Assembly: GCA_030428205.1 (NCBI GenBank)
Contig: JAUIBK010000019.1
Location: 1 to 64,000 of the forward strand
Length of the DNA: 64,000 nucleotides
From: a bacterium
Lineage (GTDB): Bacteria > Bdellovibrionota_C > UBA2361 > RFPC01
Direction: 5' to 3'
In this document: positions 16,624 through 26,706 of the stretch, piece by piece
Numbering within the stretch: the first letter of the stretch is position 1
Layout of the letters: the number at the start of each line of letters is the position of its first letter
Notes under the pieces: generated by a model
What the model was told of the DNA's origin: nothing
The model's database searches: none
What the model saw: only the letters and a program-made list of their open reading frames with translations
Translations under genes and position numbers: made by a program

Positions 16624-18228
16624 ATGGCACTTGGTACCCCTGTAAATCCTTCTTCTTCCTCGTTTCAAGAACAACGAGAAGCGTACCAAGCTCTTCTCGA
16701 TAGACACCACTCACTCCTTCACGGTGCGCAACCAGACGCAGAAGATGGATCACTCCTACGACACCAGAAGCGAGGAAAGCTCTTTGTGCGTGATCGCATT
16801 GAACACCTCATAGATCCCGGTAGCCCCTTTCTTGAACTCAGCCCTCTCGCTGGCCTCTCCCTCTACGAAGGCGTTCGTGCTGGAGCAGGTATGGTGACCG
16901 GGATTGGCACCGTGTCTGGTCGTGAATGTATGATCGTTGCCAACGATGCAACGGTAAAAGGTGGAACGTACTTTCCTCTAACAGTCAAAAAGCACCTCCG
17001 TGCTCAAGAGATTGCACGCGAGAACTCTCTTCCATGCATCTATCTCGTTGACTCTGGTGGCGCCTTCTTACCACTTCAAGATGAAGTCTTTCCTGATAGA
17101 GATCATTTTGGAAGAATCTTCTACAACCAAGCTCAGATGAGCTCAGAAAGCATTCCTCAAATTGCTGTTGTTATGGGTTCGTGTACTGCTGGGGGGGCGT
17201 ATGTTCCCGCAATGAGCGACGAGGCTGTCATCGTTCAAGAGCAAGGGACTATCTTTCTTGGTGGCCCCCCCCTAGTCAAAGCGGCAACTGGCGAAGAGAT
17301 CTCCGCTGAAGAACTCGGTGGTGCAGATGTACACTGTAAAGTCAGCGGTGTAGCAGACCACTACGTTTCCGATGACCACGAAGCTCTCAGACGTACTCGC
17401 CGCATCGTAGCCAACCTTGGTGTTCGTTACAGACAACCTATTGCTGAACAAGAAGCTCGCTCTCCTCTCTATGACCCACAAGAACTCTCAGGACTCATCC
17501 CAACAAGTAGTCGCAAACACTTTCCTATGCGAGAAGTGATCGCCAGAATTGTTGATGCAAGTGAGTTTGATGAGTTCAAAGCAGAGTATGGAAAAACTCT
17601 GATCTGTGGATTTGCCCATATTCACGGAATGCCCGTTGGCATCGTTGCCAACGACGGAATTCTCTTTAGTGAAAGCTCCGTAAAAGGAGTTCACTTCATC
17701 CAACTGTGTAATCAACGAAAGATACCATTGGTCTTCCTGCAAAACATCATGGGCTTTATGGTCGGAAGAGAATACGAACGTGGGGGTATCGCCAAGGACG
17801 GCGCAAAGCTCGTAACCGCCGTTTCGTGCTCAACCGTTCCTAAAATCACCATTGTCGTTGGCGGATCGTTTGGCGCGGGAAATTACGGAATGGCCGGTCG
17901 TGCCTATCAACCACGCTTTCTCTATATGTGGCCGAACGCTCGAATCTCCGTTATGGGTCCTGAACAAGCTGCTAATGTTCTCACCCAAGTACGCGGTGAT
18001 TCGTACGCCTCTCGCGGAAAAGAGTGGACTGAAGAGCAGGCAAGCAAATATCGCGAAGAGATTCTCGCTCGGTACGAAGAGCAAGCTGATGCCTACTACT
18101 CTACAGCCCGGCTCTGGGACGACGGTGTGATTGAGCCGTCTCAAACTCGCGACGTCCTAGGACTCTCTCTCTCGGTGAGTAGAAATAAAGCGTGGCCTGA
18201 TGTTCACTACGGAGTATTTCGAACGTAA
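16624..18228 (+). CDS. mccB: methylcrotonyl-CoA carboxylase, carboxyltransferase (beta) subunit
   Basis: 534 residues, the expected size. It transfers carboxybiotin CO2 to 3-methylcrotonyl-CoA in leucine breakdown. [20 protein letters not shown] is a signature of MCC beta rather than propionyl- or acetyl-CoA carboxylase. The oxyanion-hole motifs [13 protein letters not shown] and [14 protein letters not shown] are present. It lies 5 bases before the alpha subunit gene. The usual partners (isovaleryl-CoA dehydrogenase, methylglutaconyl-CoA hydratase) are not in the window. Confidence 0.93.
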   Translation: MALGTPVNPSSSSFQEQREAYQALLDRHHSLLHGAQPDAEDGSLLRHQKRGKLFVRDRIEHLIDPGSPFLELSPLAGLSLYEGVRAGAGMVTGIGTVSGRECMIVANDATVKGGTYFPLTVKKHLRAQEIARENSLPCIYLVDSGGAFLPLQDEVFPDRDHFGRIFYNQAQMSSESIPQIAVVMGSCTAGGAYVPAMSDEAVIVQEQGTIFLGGPPLVKAATGEEISAEELGGADVHCKVSGVADHYVSDDHEALRRTRRIVANLGVRYRQPIAEQEARSPLYDPQELSGLIPTSSRKHFPMREVIARIVDASEFDEFKAEYGKTLICGFAHIHGMPVGIVANDGILFSESSVKGVHFIQLCNQRKIPLVFLQNIMGFMVGREYERGGIAKDGAKLVTAVSCSTVPKITIVVGGSFGAGNYGMAGRAYQPRFLYMWPNARISVMGPEQAANVLTQVRGDSYASRGKEWTEEQASKYREEILARYEEQADAYYSTARLWDDGVIEPSQTRDVLGLSLSVSRNKAWPDVHYGVFRT

Positions 18229-18233
18229 TAGCT

Positions 18234-20222
18234 ATGAAAAAAATACTGATTGCCAATAGAGGCGAAATCGCCTGTCGCATTGCTCGAACGTGTAGAAAGC
18301 TCGGGATAGCCTCTGTCGCGGTGTACTCAGAAGCAGACCGCCATGCACTCCATGTGCAAGCGGCCGATGAAGCTGTATACCTTGGAGCAGCCGAAAGCTC
18401 GGAGTCCTACCTCGCAATGGATAAGGTGATGAGCGCAGCCAAAAAAGTTGGCGCAGACGCCATTCACCCTGGCTACGGTTTTCTCTCTGAAAATGCTGAG
18501 TTTGCTGCTGAGGTCGAAAAAAATGGCCTGTCCTTTATTGGACCTTCCGCTGAAGTCATTGCTCTCCTCGGCGATAAGGTACAAGCCAAGAAACTCGCCG
18601 AGGAGCACAGTGTTCCTACGCTGCCTAACGTAACGGGCAAGAATGGAAAGCAAATCACACCTCAAGAGATCAAAGAGTTCGCTCAAAGCGTTGGATATCC
18701 AATTTTGCTCAAAGCATCCGCTGGTGGTGGTGGAAGGGGTATGCGCCGCGTCTTTCAAGAGAGCGAAATCGAACAAGCACTTTCTTCCGCTTCTCGCGAA
18801 GCAAAGGCTTTCTTTGGTAACGAATCAGTTTTCGCTGAAAAGCTCGTAGTCTCTGCTCGACACATTGAAATCCAAGCGTTCGGTGATGCGCACGGCAACG
18901 TACGAACCCTCTTCGAACGAGATTGCTCTCTCCAACGCAACCACCAAAAAGTTATCGAAGAAGCACCTGCTCCACAGATCGCAGACGCCACCAAGCACCT
19001 TCTTCACTCTTCTTCAAAATCACTTCTGCAAGCAGCAGGGTATAAGAATGCAGCAACAGTAGAGTTTCTCGTCGACAGCGAAGAGAATGTTTATTTTCTT
19101 GAAGTCAACAGCCGCCTACAAGTTGAGCACCCTGTAACAGAAGCCATCACAGGACTCGATCTCGTTGCTCTTCAAATTGATATTGCACAAGGAAAAGACC
19201 TCAACTCTCTTCTTCCCGAAGGCTCTCTACCACCACAAGCGAGCCAACATGCAATCGAGCTACGAGTTTGCGCAGAAAAACCGTATGAAGGATTTATCGC
19301 CTCAACTGGGCTGCTTCAAAAACTCACCTTCCCTACCCCACAAGAAGAATCCCTTCGAATCGACACGGGCTTTGCCCAAGGAAATCGTGTTTCGCATTAC
19401 TACGATTCTCTTCTTGCAAAAATTATTATCACTGGGACCTCGCGGGAGGAAGCGATCTCTAAGGCTCAACAAGCACTCCAAGACGCCTTCATTGCTGGAG
19501 TTGACACAAATATCGGGTATCTCACCGAGCTTCTCCACAACGAGGACTTCCTTTCGTGCCAGCATCACACCAAAACAGCCGATAACTGCTTAGAGCTCAG
19601 CATAGAGCAACGAGCAGAGCTTATCTGCGGAGCTTTTCTTTCCCTTGTCGCTCAGACCGAAACCCCTCTGCCACCATTTCGGCTTCTCCCGAACACGAAA
19701 CACCAAAGCTACTTCTTTTCTCTTGGGCGTACTGACTATTCACTTATCGTTGAATCGATGAGCGAAAATCAAAGTAAAGTTCTTGTTGCTGATCTTTCTG
19801 AGAGCAACACTGCGCCAATCGCATTCTCGCTTTCCTTACATGAGCACACCCCCACTCACTCACTTGTCTCTCTCAACGGCATTCGTCATAAACTCCAAGC
19901 TTTTTGGAGCGATGAGCACACAGGATGGATACAACTTGGAGGCTTTGCTACTCACGTCCAGCGAACCTGGCCAACGCTTAAAGAAAACAAAGCATCAAGC
20001 ATAAACTCTCTCAATCAACTCATCTCCCCACTTCCGGGAAAGATCCTCTCAATAAGTGCAACTGAAGGACAAGAGGTTTCACAAGGTGAAAAGCTTATTA
20101 CTTTAGAATCTATGAAAATGGAACATCCCCTAGAAGCTCCTTGTGCAGGCAGCATCTCCTCGATTGAAGTCAAAGAGGGGGATGTGATTGAGTCTGGAGC
20201 TCTCCTGATCTCTTTTGGATAA
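18234..20222 (+). CDS. mccA: methylcrotonyl-CoA carboxylase, biotin-containing (alpha) subunit
   Basis: 662 residues: biotin carboxylase (residues 1 to about 450) with IANRGEIACRI, ATP-grasp GGGGRGMR and FLEVNSRLQVEHPVTE, a linker domain, and a C-terminal biotinyl domain with the attachment Lys in LESMKMEHP. It carboxylates its own biotin with ATP and bicarbonate and works with the beta subunit encoded just upstream. Stand-alone propionyl-CoA carboxylase alpha has the same layout; the MCC assignment rests on the neighbour. Confidence 0.92.
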   Translation: MKKILIANRGEIACRIARTCRKLGIASVAVYSEADRHALHVQAADEAVYLGAAESSESYLAMDKVMSAAKKVGADAIHPGYGFLSENAEFAAEVEKNGLSFIGPSAEVIALLGDKVQAKKLAEEHSVPTLPNVTGKNGKQITPQEIKEFAQSVGYPILLKASAGGGGRGMRRVFQESEIEQALSSASREAKAFFGNESVFAEKLVVSARHIEIQAFGDAHGNVRTLFERDCSLQRNHQKVIEEAPAPQIADATKHLLHSSSKSLLQAAGYKNAATVEFLVDSEENVYFLEVNSRLQVEHPVTEAITGLDLVALQIDIAQGKDLNSLLPEGSLPPQASQHAIELRVCAEKPYEGFIASTGLLQKLTFPTPQEESLRIDTGFAQGNRVSHYYDSLLAKIIITGTSREEAISKAQQALQDAFIAGVDTNIGYLTELLHNEDFLSCQHHTKTADNCLELSIEQRAELICGAFLSLVAQTETPLPPFRLLPNTKHQSYFFSLGRTDYSLIVESMSENQSKVLVADLSESNTAPIAFSLSLHEHTPTHSLVSLNGIRHKLQAFWSDEHTGWIQLGGFATHVQRTWPTLKENKASSINSLNQLISPLPGKILSISATEGQEVSQGEKLITLESMKMEHPLEAPCAGSISSIEVKEGDVIESGALLISFG

Positions 20223-20257
20223 CCGCCGGAAATAAAGCAAACCATCTCTCCTTCCTT

Positions 20258-20998
20258 CTATCCCTCTTTTGTCTCTGATCTCTGTTGGTGTAGCTTTTTT
20301 CGTAAGCGACCAAGAGCCGTCGCTGGTTCTTTTGCCTGCAAAATAGCCATTTCTATCACCGTCTCAAGGAGACCAGCCTCTCCACCCTCACAAAAAGTCC
20401 TCGCCATATGCGCTGTCTCACGAAATGCCGCGATAAGAGAGGGAAGCTCATCGTGAGGTTGTTCTGGATGACTGAGAGCCTGGCGCTGCACCTTGCTTAT
20501 TTGCTCAACATAGGTGAACAACATAGAGACAAGCGCTTTGTTTCGATCTGTTCTTTGTAGAATCACGCCTGGCTTGAAGTTAGAACGACTTGCATTGACT
20601 AATACTTCCTCAAGCCCTTTTTGTGTTCCTGGAACGACAAAGAAACTGTGAGCACCGCCCTGTAAGTATCCAAGCACATCTTCTGCATAAGCTTCTTCAG
20701 CAAGTGCAATGAGGACAGGCTCAGGCTCTTCTTTCAAGGCCTCTTGGAGAAATGCTTGTGCATCTGAAGAAGAGCTCTCTGTACTAAAGAGGATATGTGT
20801 ATATGAGCGCTCCTTGAGCTTTCTTAGAGCACCAGCATAATCGGCTGCTTCACTGACATGGCCGAGAGAGAGACGTTTGGCATAGGCAAGCAAGAGTTCA
20901 CGGGTCGCCTCATGTGGCTCAACGACAAGAAGACGAGTTGATGCACGCTCCTGTTCCTCAAATGTAACACTTCCTGTGTCCGATACATTCATAACCAT
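20258..20998 (-). CDS. degenerate receiver-domain protein
   Basis: 246 residues from the MVMNVSD start; an in-frame ATG 23 codons earlier gives a poorly conserved-looking extension, and neither has a good ribosome site. Residues about 20-140 look like a response-regulator receiver fold (LLVVEPHEATRELL, then a beta strand YTHILFSTE). The phospho-acceptor Asp position reads Ser/Thr, so it is probably not phosphorylated. The C-terminal half is helical with no DNA-binding motif seen. It may be a pseudo-receiver scaffold. Confidence 0.6.
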   Translation of the reverse strand: MVMNVSDTGSVTFEEQERASTRLLVVEPHEATRELLLAYAKRLSLGHVSEAADYAGALRKLKERSYTHILFSTESSSSDAQAFLQEALKEEPEPVLIALAEEAYAEDVLGYLQGGAHSFFVVPGTQKGLEEVLVNASRSNFKPGVILQRTDRNKALVSMLFTYVEQISKVQRQALSHPEQPHDELPSLIAAFRETAHMARTFCEGGEAGLLETVIEMAILQAKEPATALGRLRKKLHQQRSETKEG

Positions 20999-21206
20999 AA
21001 GGCACCAAAAGACTTCTCCCCTACACTTCTCTTTTCGTGATTCTCTGGAGTTTTCTTTATCATCCAATAAGCGCGGCTCATTCTTGCCCTGCTAACCCGC
21101 TGTAACCACTTGAGATTTAATATTTTGCTCATTCCCCAAACACCATCTTCTAGTAACAAGAAGGTATGCTGGACATCGCCTACCACTCGAGTGTATTCAA
21201 CCTTAT

Positions 21207-22583
21207 ATGACTAGCAACCCTACAGCTCATTCAACCAAGCTACATAGTGAGATTGTTTCTTTTGGACGAGAGATCTTTCGAGATATCGGAGAAGAACAAC
21301 CATCTGCCTTCAATAAAAATTACTGGACTGGCCGTATTATGGAATGGTCCATGACCCAGCCAGATTTCAAAACAAATATGTTTCGACTGGTAGACGTGCT
21401 TCCCTCCCTCCAGAGCAGCCGAGCTATAGCAGCACACGTTCATGAATATTTAAGTGAATCAGCAAAACACATACACGGCCTCGTTGAGTGGGGTGTAAGT
21501 GCCAAACCAAATTCTCTCAGAGGAAAACTCACCTCAGCTGTTGTTAAACAGAGTGTACGACAAATGGCGCAACAGTTCATCGCTGGAGAAACTCCTTCAT
21601 CTGCGCTTAAGCAGCTTCGAAGACTCCGAAAGCTCCAATTAAGCTTCACCGTAGATCTTCTCGGTGAATATTGCTTAAGCGAAAAAGAAGCTGAGGTTTA
21701 TATGAACCGCTACCTTGAGGCGCTCGAGGTTTTCGGAAAAGAAGTTCCTGCATGGAAAGAATCACAGCCAATCATCGAAGGCCATCCCGGTGAAATAAGC
21801 CCAGTATGTGTCTCTGTCAAACTCTCTGCGCTTTACTCTCAGTGTGGCCCATTGAACTATACTAAGAGCGTACAGGTACTCTCAGACAGATTGCGTTCCA
21901 TTGCTCGTATGGCAAAAGAGAACAACGCGCTTGTGTATATCGATGCTGAGGACACCGCCCACAATCCCATTATCTATGAAGTGTTTCGGACAGTCTTTGG
22001 AGAAAAGGAATTTCTCGATTTTCCGTACCCGGGAATAGTCCTTCAAGCGTATGCCCGTGAATCAGAAGAGATTCTTTACTCTCTGCTGAGTTTTGCCAAA
22101 GAGAGAGGCAAACCCATTGCTGTACGACTCGTTAAAGGGGCCTATTGGGATGCAGAAACCGTTACGAGCAATCAAAACGACTGGCCTTCTCCTCTCTATT
22201 CTATCAAGGAGAGCTCTGATGCAAACTATGAAAAACTCTCTCGAGTGTTGATAGACAATCACGAGTATGTTCTCCCAGCATTTGGTTCTCATAACATCCG
22301 CTCCCTCGCTTTTGCCTGTTGCTATGCAAAAGAAAAGGGACTCACCGAGAAGGACTTCGAGCTCCAAATGCTCTACGGCATGGCAGAACCAATTGCAAGA
22401 GCATTTTCAAAGCGCGGTTACCTTGTCCGACTCTACGTTCCACTTGGTGAGATGATTCCTGGGATGGGGTACCTCGTACGGAGACTTCTCGAAAACACGT
22501 CCAACGAGTCGTTTTTACGGCACACTTTTTTTGATGACGCTGAAGTAGAAGAACTGCTCAAAGAACCTCATTTGCAAGATTAG
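21207..22583 (+). CDS. proline dehydrogenase
   Basis: 458 residues. FAD enzyme that oxidises proline to pyrroline-5-carboxylate. PutA-like motifs are VSVKLSALYSQ, VYIDAEDTAHN, VLQAYARESEE and VRLVKGAYWDAE, and the C-terminal FELQMLYGMAEP matches the PRODH barrel. It is longer than a minimal barrel because of an N-terminal helical region like that of PutA. It is the first gene of a pair with P5C dehydrogenase, so this is a split PutA. Confidence 0.93.
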   Translation: MTSNPTAHSTKLHSEIVSFGREIFRDIGEEQPSAFNKNYWTGRIMEWSMTQPDFKTNMFRLVDVLPSLQSSRAIAAHVHEYLSESAKHIHGLVEWGVSAKPNSLRGKLTSAVVKQSVRQMAQQFIAGETPSSALKQLRRLRKLQLSFTVDLLGEYCLSEKEAEVYMNRYLEALEVFGKEVPAWKESQPIIEGHPGEISPVCVSVKLSALYSQCGPLNYTKSVQVLSDRLRSIARMAKENNALVYIDAEDTAHNPIIYEVFRTVFGEKEFLDFPYPGIVLQAYARESEEILYSLLSFAKERGKPIAVRLVKGAYWDAETVTSNQNDWPSPLYSIKESSDANYEKLSRVLIDNHEYVLPAFGSHNIRSLAFACCYAKEKGLTEKDFELQMLYGMAEPIARAFSKRGYLVRLYVPLGEMIPGMGYLVRRLLENTSNESFLRHTFFDDAEVEELLKEPHLQD

Positions 22584-22600
22584 AACCTCCCAAAGATACT

Positions 22601-24172
22601 ATGAAGAACGAATCCCCTCTTGATTTTACTATTGCGCACAACCGAGATGAGTTTCAAAAAACTATCGAAGAAACAAACGTGCGTATCTCACAAGGGCACT
22701 ATAAGGCGACACCACTGATCGGCGGAAAAGCTATCACCACCCCACACTCTGAAATAAGTATCGATCCAAGCGATCCCGACCAGCAAATCGGTGAAGTCTG
22801 GTATGCAAACAAGGAGCACTGTGACCAGGCGCTCAAATCATTGCGAGAAGGTGCAGAAAGTTGGTCAGAAACACCCGCAGCTGAGCGAGCTGATATACTA
22901 CGCAAGATTGCTCAGGGCATGAGAGAGAGACGCAATGAACTGAGCGCTCTCATCATACGAGAAGCTGGTAAACCTTGGAAAGAAGCTGATGGGGACGTGA
23001 TTGAGGCGATAGATTTTTGTGACTACTACGCCCACGAGATGGATCGCCTCGCACCAAAACATCAAACCATGGATGTCATGGGAGAAGGAAATTACTACTT
23101 TTATGAACCACGTGGTCTTGGCCTGATCATCGCACCATGGAATTTTCCTCTCGCCATTCCTTGTGGAATGACGGTTGCCTCTCTTGTTACCGGCAATGCC
23201 ACCATTCTCAAGCCAGCCGAGCAAACAAGTATCATTGCTGCTGTTTTTGCTCAAATTGTTCTTGAAGCAGGAGTACCAGCAAACGCCTTTGCTTTTCTTC
23301 CCGGAGACGGAGAGGACATTGGAGCATACCTTGTCGACCACATTGATATTGATGTGATCTGTTTTACGGGATCAAAAGGTGTGGGGCTTGATATTATCCG
23401 CAAAGCCTCAGAAGTAAAACCTGGCCAACGAAACGTTAAAAAAGTGATCGCTGAAATGGGCGGAAAAAACGCTGTAATCGTAGATGAAGACGCCGATCTT
23501 GATGAAGCTGTTAAAGGAGTACTCTATTCAGCTTTTGGTCACGCAGGACAGAAGTGTTCTGCTTGCTCAAGAGTCATTATTGTTGGTGATGCCTACGAGC
23601 CATTTGTTTCTCGAATCTGTGATGCAGCAAAAGACATTGCCGTTGGCCCTTCTCAAAACCCTGAAACTTTCGTCAACCCACTCATAGACTTTGAGAGTCA
23701 GCAACGGGTACTCAACCTTGTTGACGAGTATAAGAATGAACACAACCTTGCCTTTCGCGGGACGACCCCGCACAAAGGCTACTTTGTTCCACCTTGTATC
23801 TTCACCGATGTTGATACAACATCTGCACTCTGGAACGAAGAGATCTTTGCCCCTGTACTTGCTTGCTGCAAGGTTTCAACATTCGAAGAAGCCATCCATG
23901 TAGCACTCAAGTCTCAGTATGCCCTTACCGGAGGAGTATTTAGTCGAAGCCCCAAAAATATTGAACTTGCTTGGAAGAAATTTCGGGTCGGCAACCTTTA
24001 CATCAATCGATCTATTACTGGAGCAATCGTTTGTCGCCAACCATTTGGAGGTTCGCGGATGTCCGGCGTAGGCTCAAAAGCAGGTGGCCCTGACTACTTG
24101 ATACAATTCCTCGAACCTCGAACGGTGACTGAGAATACAATGAGGCGGGGATTTACTCCTGAGCTTATCTAG
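22601..24172 (+). CDS. 1-pyrroline-5-carboxylate dehydrogenase
   Basis: 523 residues. NAD-linked aldehyde dehydrogenase oxidising glutamate semialdehyde to glutamate. Motifs are APWNFPLAIPCGMT, FTGSKGVG, the catalytic Glu in AEMGGKNAVIV and Cys in GHAGQKCSACSR, and GNLYINRSITGAIV, a P5CDH feature. It starts 17 bases after the proline dehydrogenase stop and completes proline to glutamate conversion. Confidence 0.94.
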   Translation: MKNESPLDFTIAHNRDEFQKTIEETNVRISQGHYKATPLIGGKAITTPHSEISIDPSDPDQQIGEVWYANKEHCDQALKSLREGAESWSETPAAERADILRKIAQGMRERRNELSALIIREAGKPWKEADGDVIEAIDFCDYYAHEMDRLAPKHQTMDVMGEGNYYFYEPRGLGLIIAPWNFPLAIPCGMTVASLVTGNATILKPAEQTSIIAAVFAQIVLEAGVPANAFAFLPGDGEDIGAYLVDHIDIDVICFTGSKGVGLDIIRKASEVKPGQRNVKKVIAEMGGKNAVIVDEDADLDEAVKGVLYSAFGHAGQKCSACSRVIIVGDAYEPFVSRICDAAKDIAVGPSQNPETFVNPLIDFESQQRVLNLVDEYKNEHNLAFRGTTPHKGYFVPPCIFTDVDTTSALWNEEIFAPVLACCKVSTFEEAIHVALKSQYALTGGVFSRSPKNIELAWKKFRVGNLYINRSITGAIVCRQPFGGSRMSGVGSKAGGPDYLIQFLEPRTVTENTMRRGFTPELI

Positions 24173-24204
24173 ACAGAGCTTGCCTGTCACTTCCATTGAA
24201 CAGC

Positions 24205-24290
24205 CATTTCCTTGAACTTTTTTCTCCGTGGCAAAAATCCTAGGAGAACACCAAAGGACAATGCCACGGAGAAAAAAGTTCAAGGAAATG
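24205..24290. repeat. palindromic element, TTCCTTGAAC-arm family (copy 2)
   Basis: 29-base arms (24205-24233 and 24262-24290) nearly identical to the arms at 2034-2117, including CTTTTTTCTCCGTGGC, but with an unrelated loop. It lies in the gap after the P5C dehydrogenase gene. Confidence 0.85.
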
Positions 24291-24481
24291 GTAACGAAAA
24301 GCTATACCCCTCGATAACCCGCTGAAATATATCATTTCCCTAAACTTCATTCGTCCTGAGAACTAAGCCCTTTAGTTCCTAAAACCCCAAAGAAACCACA
24401 GGTTTATTCTGATGATGACAGTTAAGGTTTCGCTCGATCGTGACGATCTTCAACTGTGAAGTCCCAAATTGTAGGAAGCAA

Positions 24482-26704
24482 ATGAGCGAAAAGAGAGCAT
24501 CGCGGTCGACTCAGGTAATGTCTCGATCGGCCCTAGAGGAGCGCCCTCCAAGTGAGAGTATCTCTGGGATAATGAAAATGATTGAAAACGGCGACGAGCC
24601 ACGCAGAATTTTTACTGCTATCGCAGAGTGTGCTTCAAAAACATCAGGGGTTACAGCCTCAGCTATCTATCTCCCTTCTGATCGGACAAATACCGAACGA
24701 GAACTCGTTGCAAGCAATGGAAACTTTCCCATTGAGGAAGAGCGCGAAGCCGGTGACGGCGCAAATCGCATTGCTATGCAATCGGTCGCAACACATCGTG
24801 CAAAAATTCAAGACGGAGACAAACACTACTTCGACATTATCTGTCTCGGTGCGCCAATCGGTTCACTCGCAGTCGTTGCGCCAAACGGACTCGCTCACGA
24901 CTCGCAAACACGACTCGGTTCACTTGCCCATCATATTTCGGTCGTATTTGAGAGACAAAAACTCTCAAATACGCTGCAACATTTTCTTGATAGACTCCAG
25001 GTACTCAACGAACTCAATCAACTTATTGCTAGCAACATTGGACTCCAAAGACTGGTCAAAAGCCTTGCTCGCGAAAGTGCATTTCGATTCGCCGCCGATG
25101 TTTCTCTTACTCTCCTACTCGATGAAGAGAAACAAAACCTACATGTCAAAGGTGGCTATGGCTGTACTCCAAACCTCGTTCCCAAGAAACTCTCGACAGA
25201 GCTCGGCATCCTCGGGCAAGTTATGCGCGTTGGTGGATATCTCTCAGTAGAGAACCTTGAACAACAACAAGATCATCGACTTGACTTCTTGCATGAGCTC
25301 GGTATCCGTTCAGTCAATGCGTGCTGTCTTGAAGTTCGCGGGGAAGCACTCGGTGCTATTCTCATTGGATACCGCCGCTCAGATATGATGTCTCAAAACG
25401 ATCTGACCCGTTTTGAAGAGTTTGCACAAGGAGCAGCTGTTGCGGTAGCAAACGCCATTACACAATCTCGGATTCAATCATATACCGAACGACTCGAGGA
25501 ACTTGTTGAGCAACGAACTGCCGATCTTGCAATTCAAACTTCACGCGCAGAAGAAGCTAATCAAGCAAAATCAAAATTCTTAGCAAACATGAGCCATGAA
25601 CTCCGTACTCCACTCACCGCTATTGTCGGATACTCAAGCGTACTTGTTGATGGAGTCTTTGGTGAGCTCAACGAAAAGCAGACTGATGCACTCAATGCCA
25701 TCGCACGATCAAGTGATCACCTCAAGAATTTGATTGATGACGTGCTCAATCTCGCTCGTATTGAATCTGGAAAGGAAGAAGCCGAGCCAGAGGATATCAG
25801 CGTACGAGATGTTCTCACACAAGCTCACAAGCTGATGATGCAAACAGCTATTAGTAAAGGGGTGCAACTCAATGCTCTTGAGCTTGCTGAAGAACTTGCA
25901 GAAAAAATGGTTATCTTCGATCGAAAGCACCTACACCAGATCATCATTAACCTTATGTCAAATGCTGTAAAATATACTCCACAGGGAGGAAGGGTTTGGA
26001 TCGAGGTTGAGGAAGTCTTCGACAAGATAAAAATTAGCATCAACGACAGTGGTGTAGGAATCTCTGAAGCAAAAATGTTAAAGCTCTTCGAACGGTTTGA
26101 GCGAGGAGATGACACCTATAGTAAATCCCAGGTTGGAACTGGAATCGGGCTGAACCTTACCCGTCGTCTCGTAGAACTCAACGGGGGAAGAATTGGCGTT
26201 GAAAGCGAAGAAGGCCAAGGCTCTTCCTTTTGGGTTCTTCTCCCAGTAGCAACCCAAACTACCAAGACAGCACAAGAAATTCATACGCCTGAAGAACTCA
26301 AAAACATCCGTCTCGATGGCCTCTCAACAGTAGTTGTCGAGGATAATCCAGATACCTGTGAGGTGCTCAAGCACGTTCTCCAATCTGCTGGAGCTGACGT
26401 TCGAGTCGCAAACACCGTCTCAGAGGGCAAGGAGCTGATCGCTCTTGAGTCTCCGGATATCCTTTTAACAGATCTAGCTATTCCAGGAGAAAGCGGTCTA
26501 GAGTTGATAAAACATATTCGAGATTCAGGAGGCAGCGAATCTGGAATCCCTATTATTGTTCTCAGTGCTTGTGCATTTGAGAGCGATCGTCGTGCCGCAC
26601 TTGATGCTGGTGCCTCTGTGTTTCTCGCTAAACCGTTTCGACCAGGGCAGGTGGTTGAAACCGTAAGAGAGCTTACACTTCTTTCCGCAATGGATGGTGC
26701 TTAG
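24482..26704 (+). CDS. soluble hybrid sensor histidine kinase (GAF-HisKA-HATPase-REC)
   Basis: 740 residues from MSEKRAS, chosen because AGGAAG lies 4 bases upstream. No transmembrane segment. Two GAF-like domains occupy about residues 30-160 and 190-330, followed by a short coiled coil, HisKA with the acceptor His in MSHELRTPLTAIVGYSS, HATPase with VGISE and GTGIGLNLTRR, and a C-terminal receiver with VVEDNPDT and phospho-Asp in LLTDLAIPG. It heads a three-gene cassette with an HDOD protein and a CheY-like receiver, implying a phosphorelay. Confidence 0.93.
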   Translation: MSEKRASRSTQVMSRSALEERPPSESISGIMKMIENGDEPRRIFTAIAECASKTSGVTASAIYLPSDRTNTERELVASNGNFPIEEEREAGDGANRIAMQSVATHRAKIQDGDKHYFDIICLGAPIGSLAVVAPNGLAHDSQTRLGSLAHHISVVFERQKLSNTLQHFLDRLQVLNELNQLIASNIGLQRLVKSLARESAFRFAADVSLTLLLDEEKQNLHVKGGYGCTPNLVPKKLSTELGILGQVMRVGGYLSVENLEQQQDHRLDFLHELGIRSVNACCLEVRGEALGAILIGYRRSDMMSQNDLTRFEEFAQGAAVAVANAITQSRIQSYTERLEELVEQRTADLAIQTSRAEEANQAKSKFLANMSHELRTPLTAIVGYSSVLVDGVFGELNEKQTDALNAIARSSDHLKNLIDDVLNLARIESGKEEAEPEDISVRDVLTQAHKLMMQTAISKGVQLNALELAEELAEKMVIFDRKHLHQIIINLMSNAVKYTPQGGRVWIEVEEVFDKIKISINDSGVGISEAKMLKLFERFERGDDTYSKSQVGTGIGLNLTRRLVELNGGRIGVESEEGQGSSFWVLLPVATQTTKTAQEIHTPEELKNIRLDGLSTVVVEDNPDTCEVLKHVLQSAGADVRVANTVSEGKELIALESPDILLTDLAIPGESGLELIKHIRDSGGSESGIPIIVLSACAFESDRRAALDAGASVFLAKPFRPGQVVETVRELTLLSAMDGA

Positions 26705-26706
26705 TT

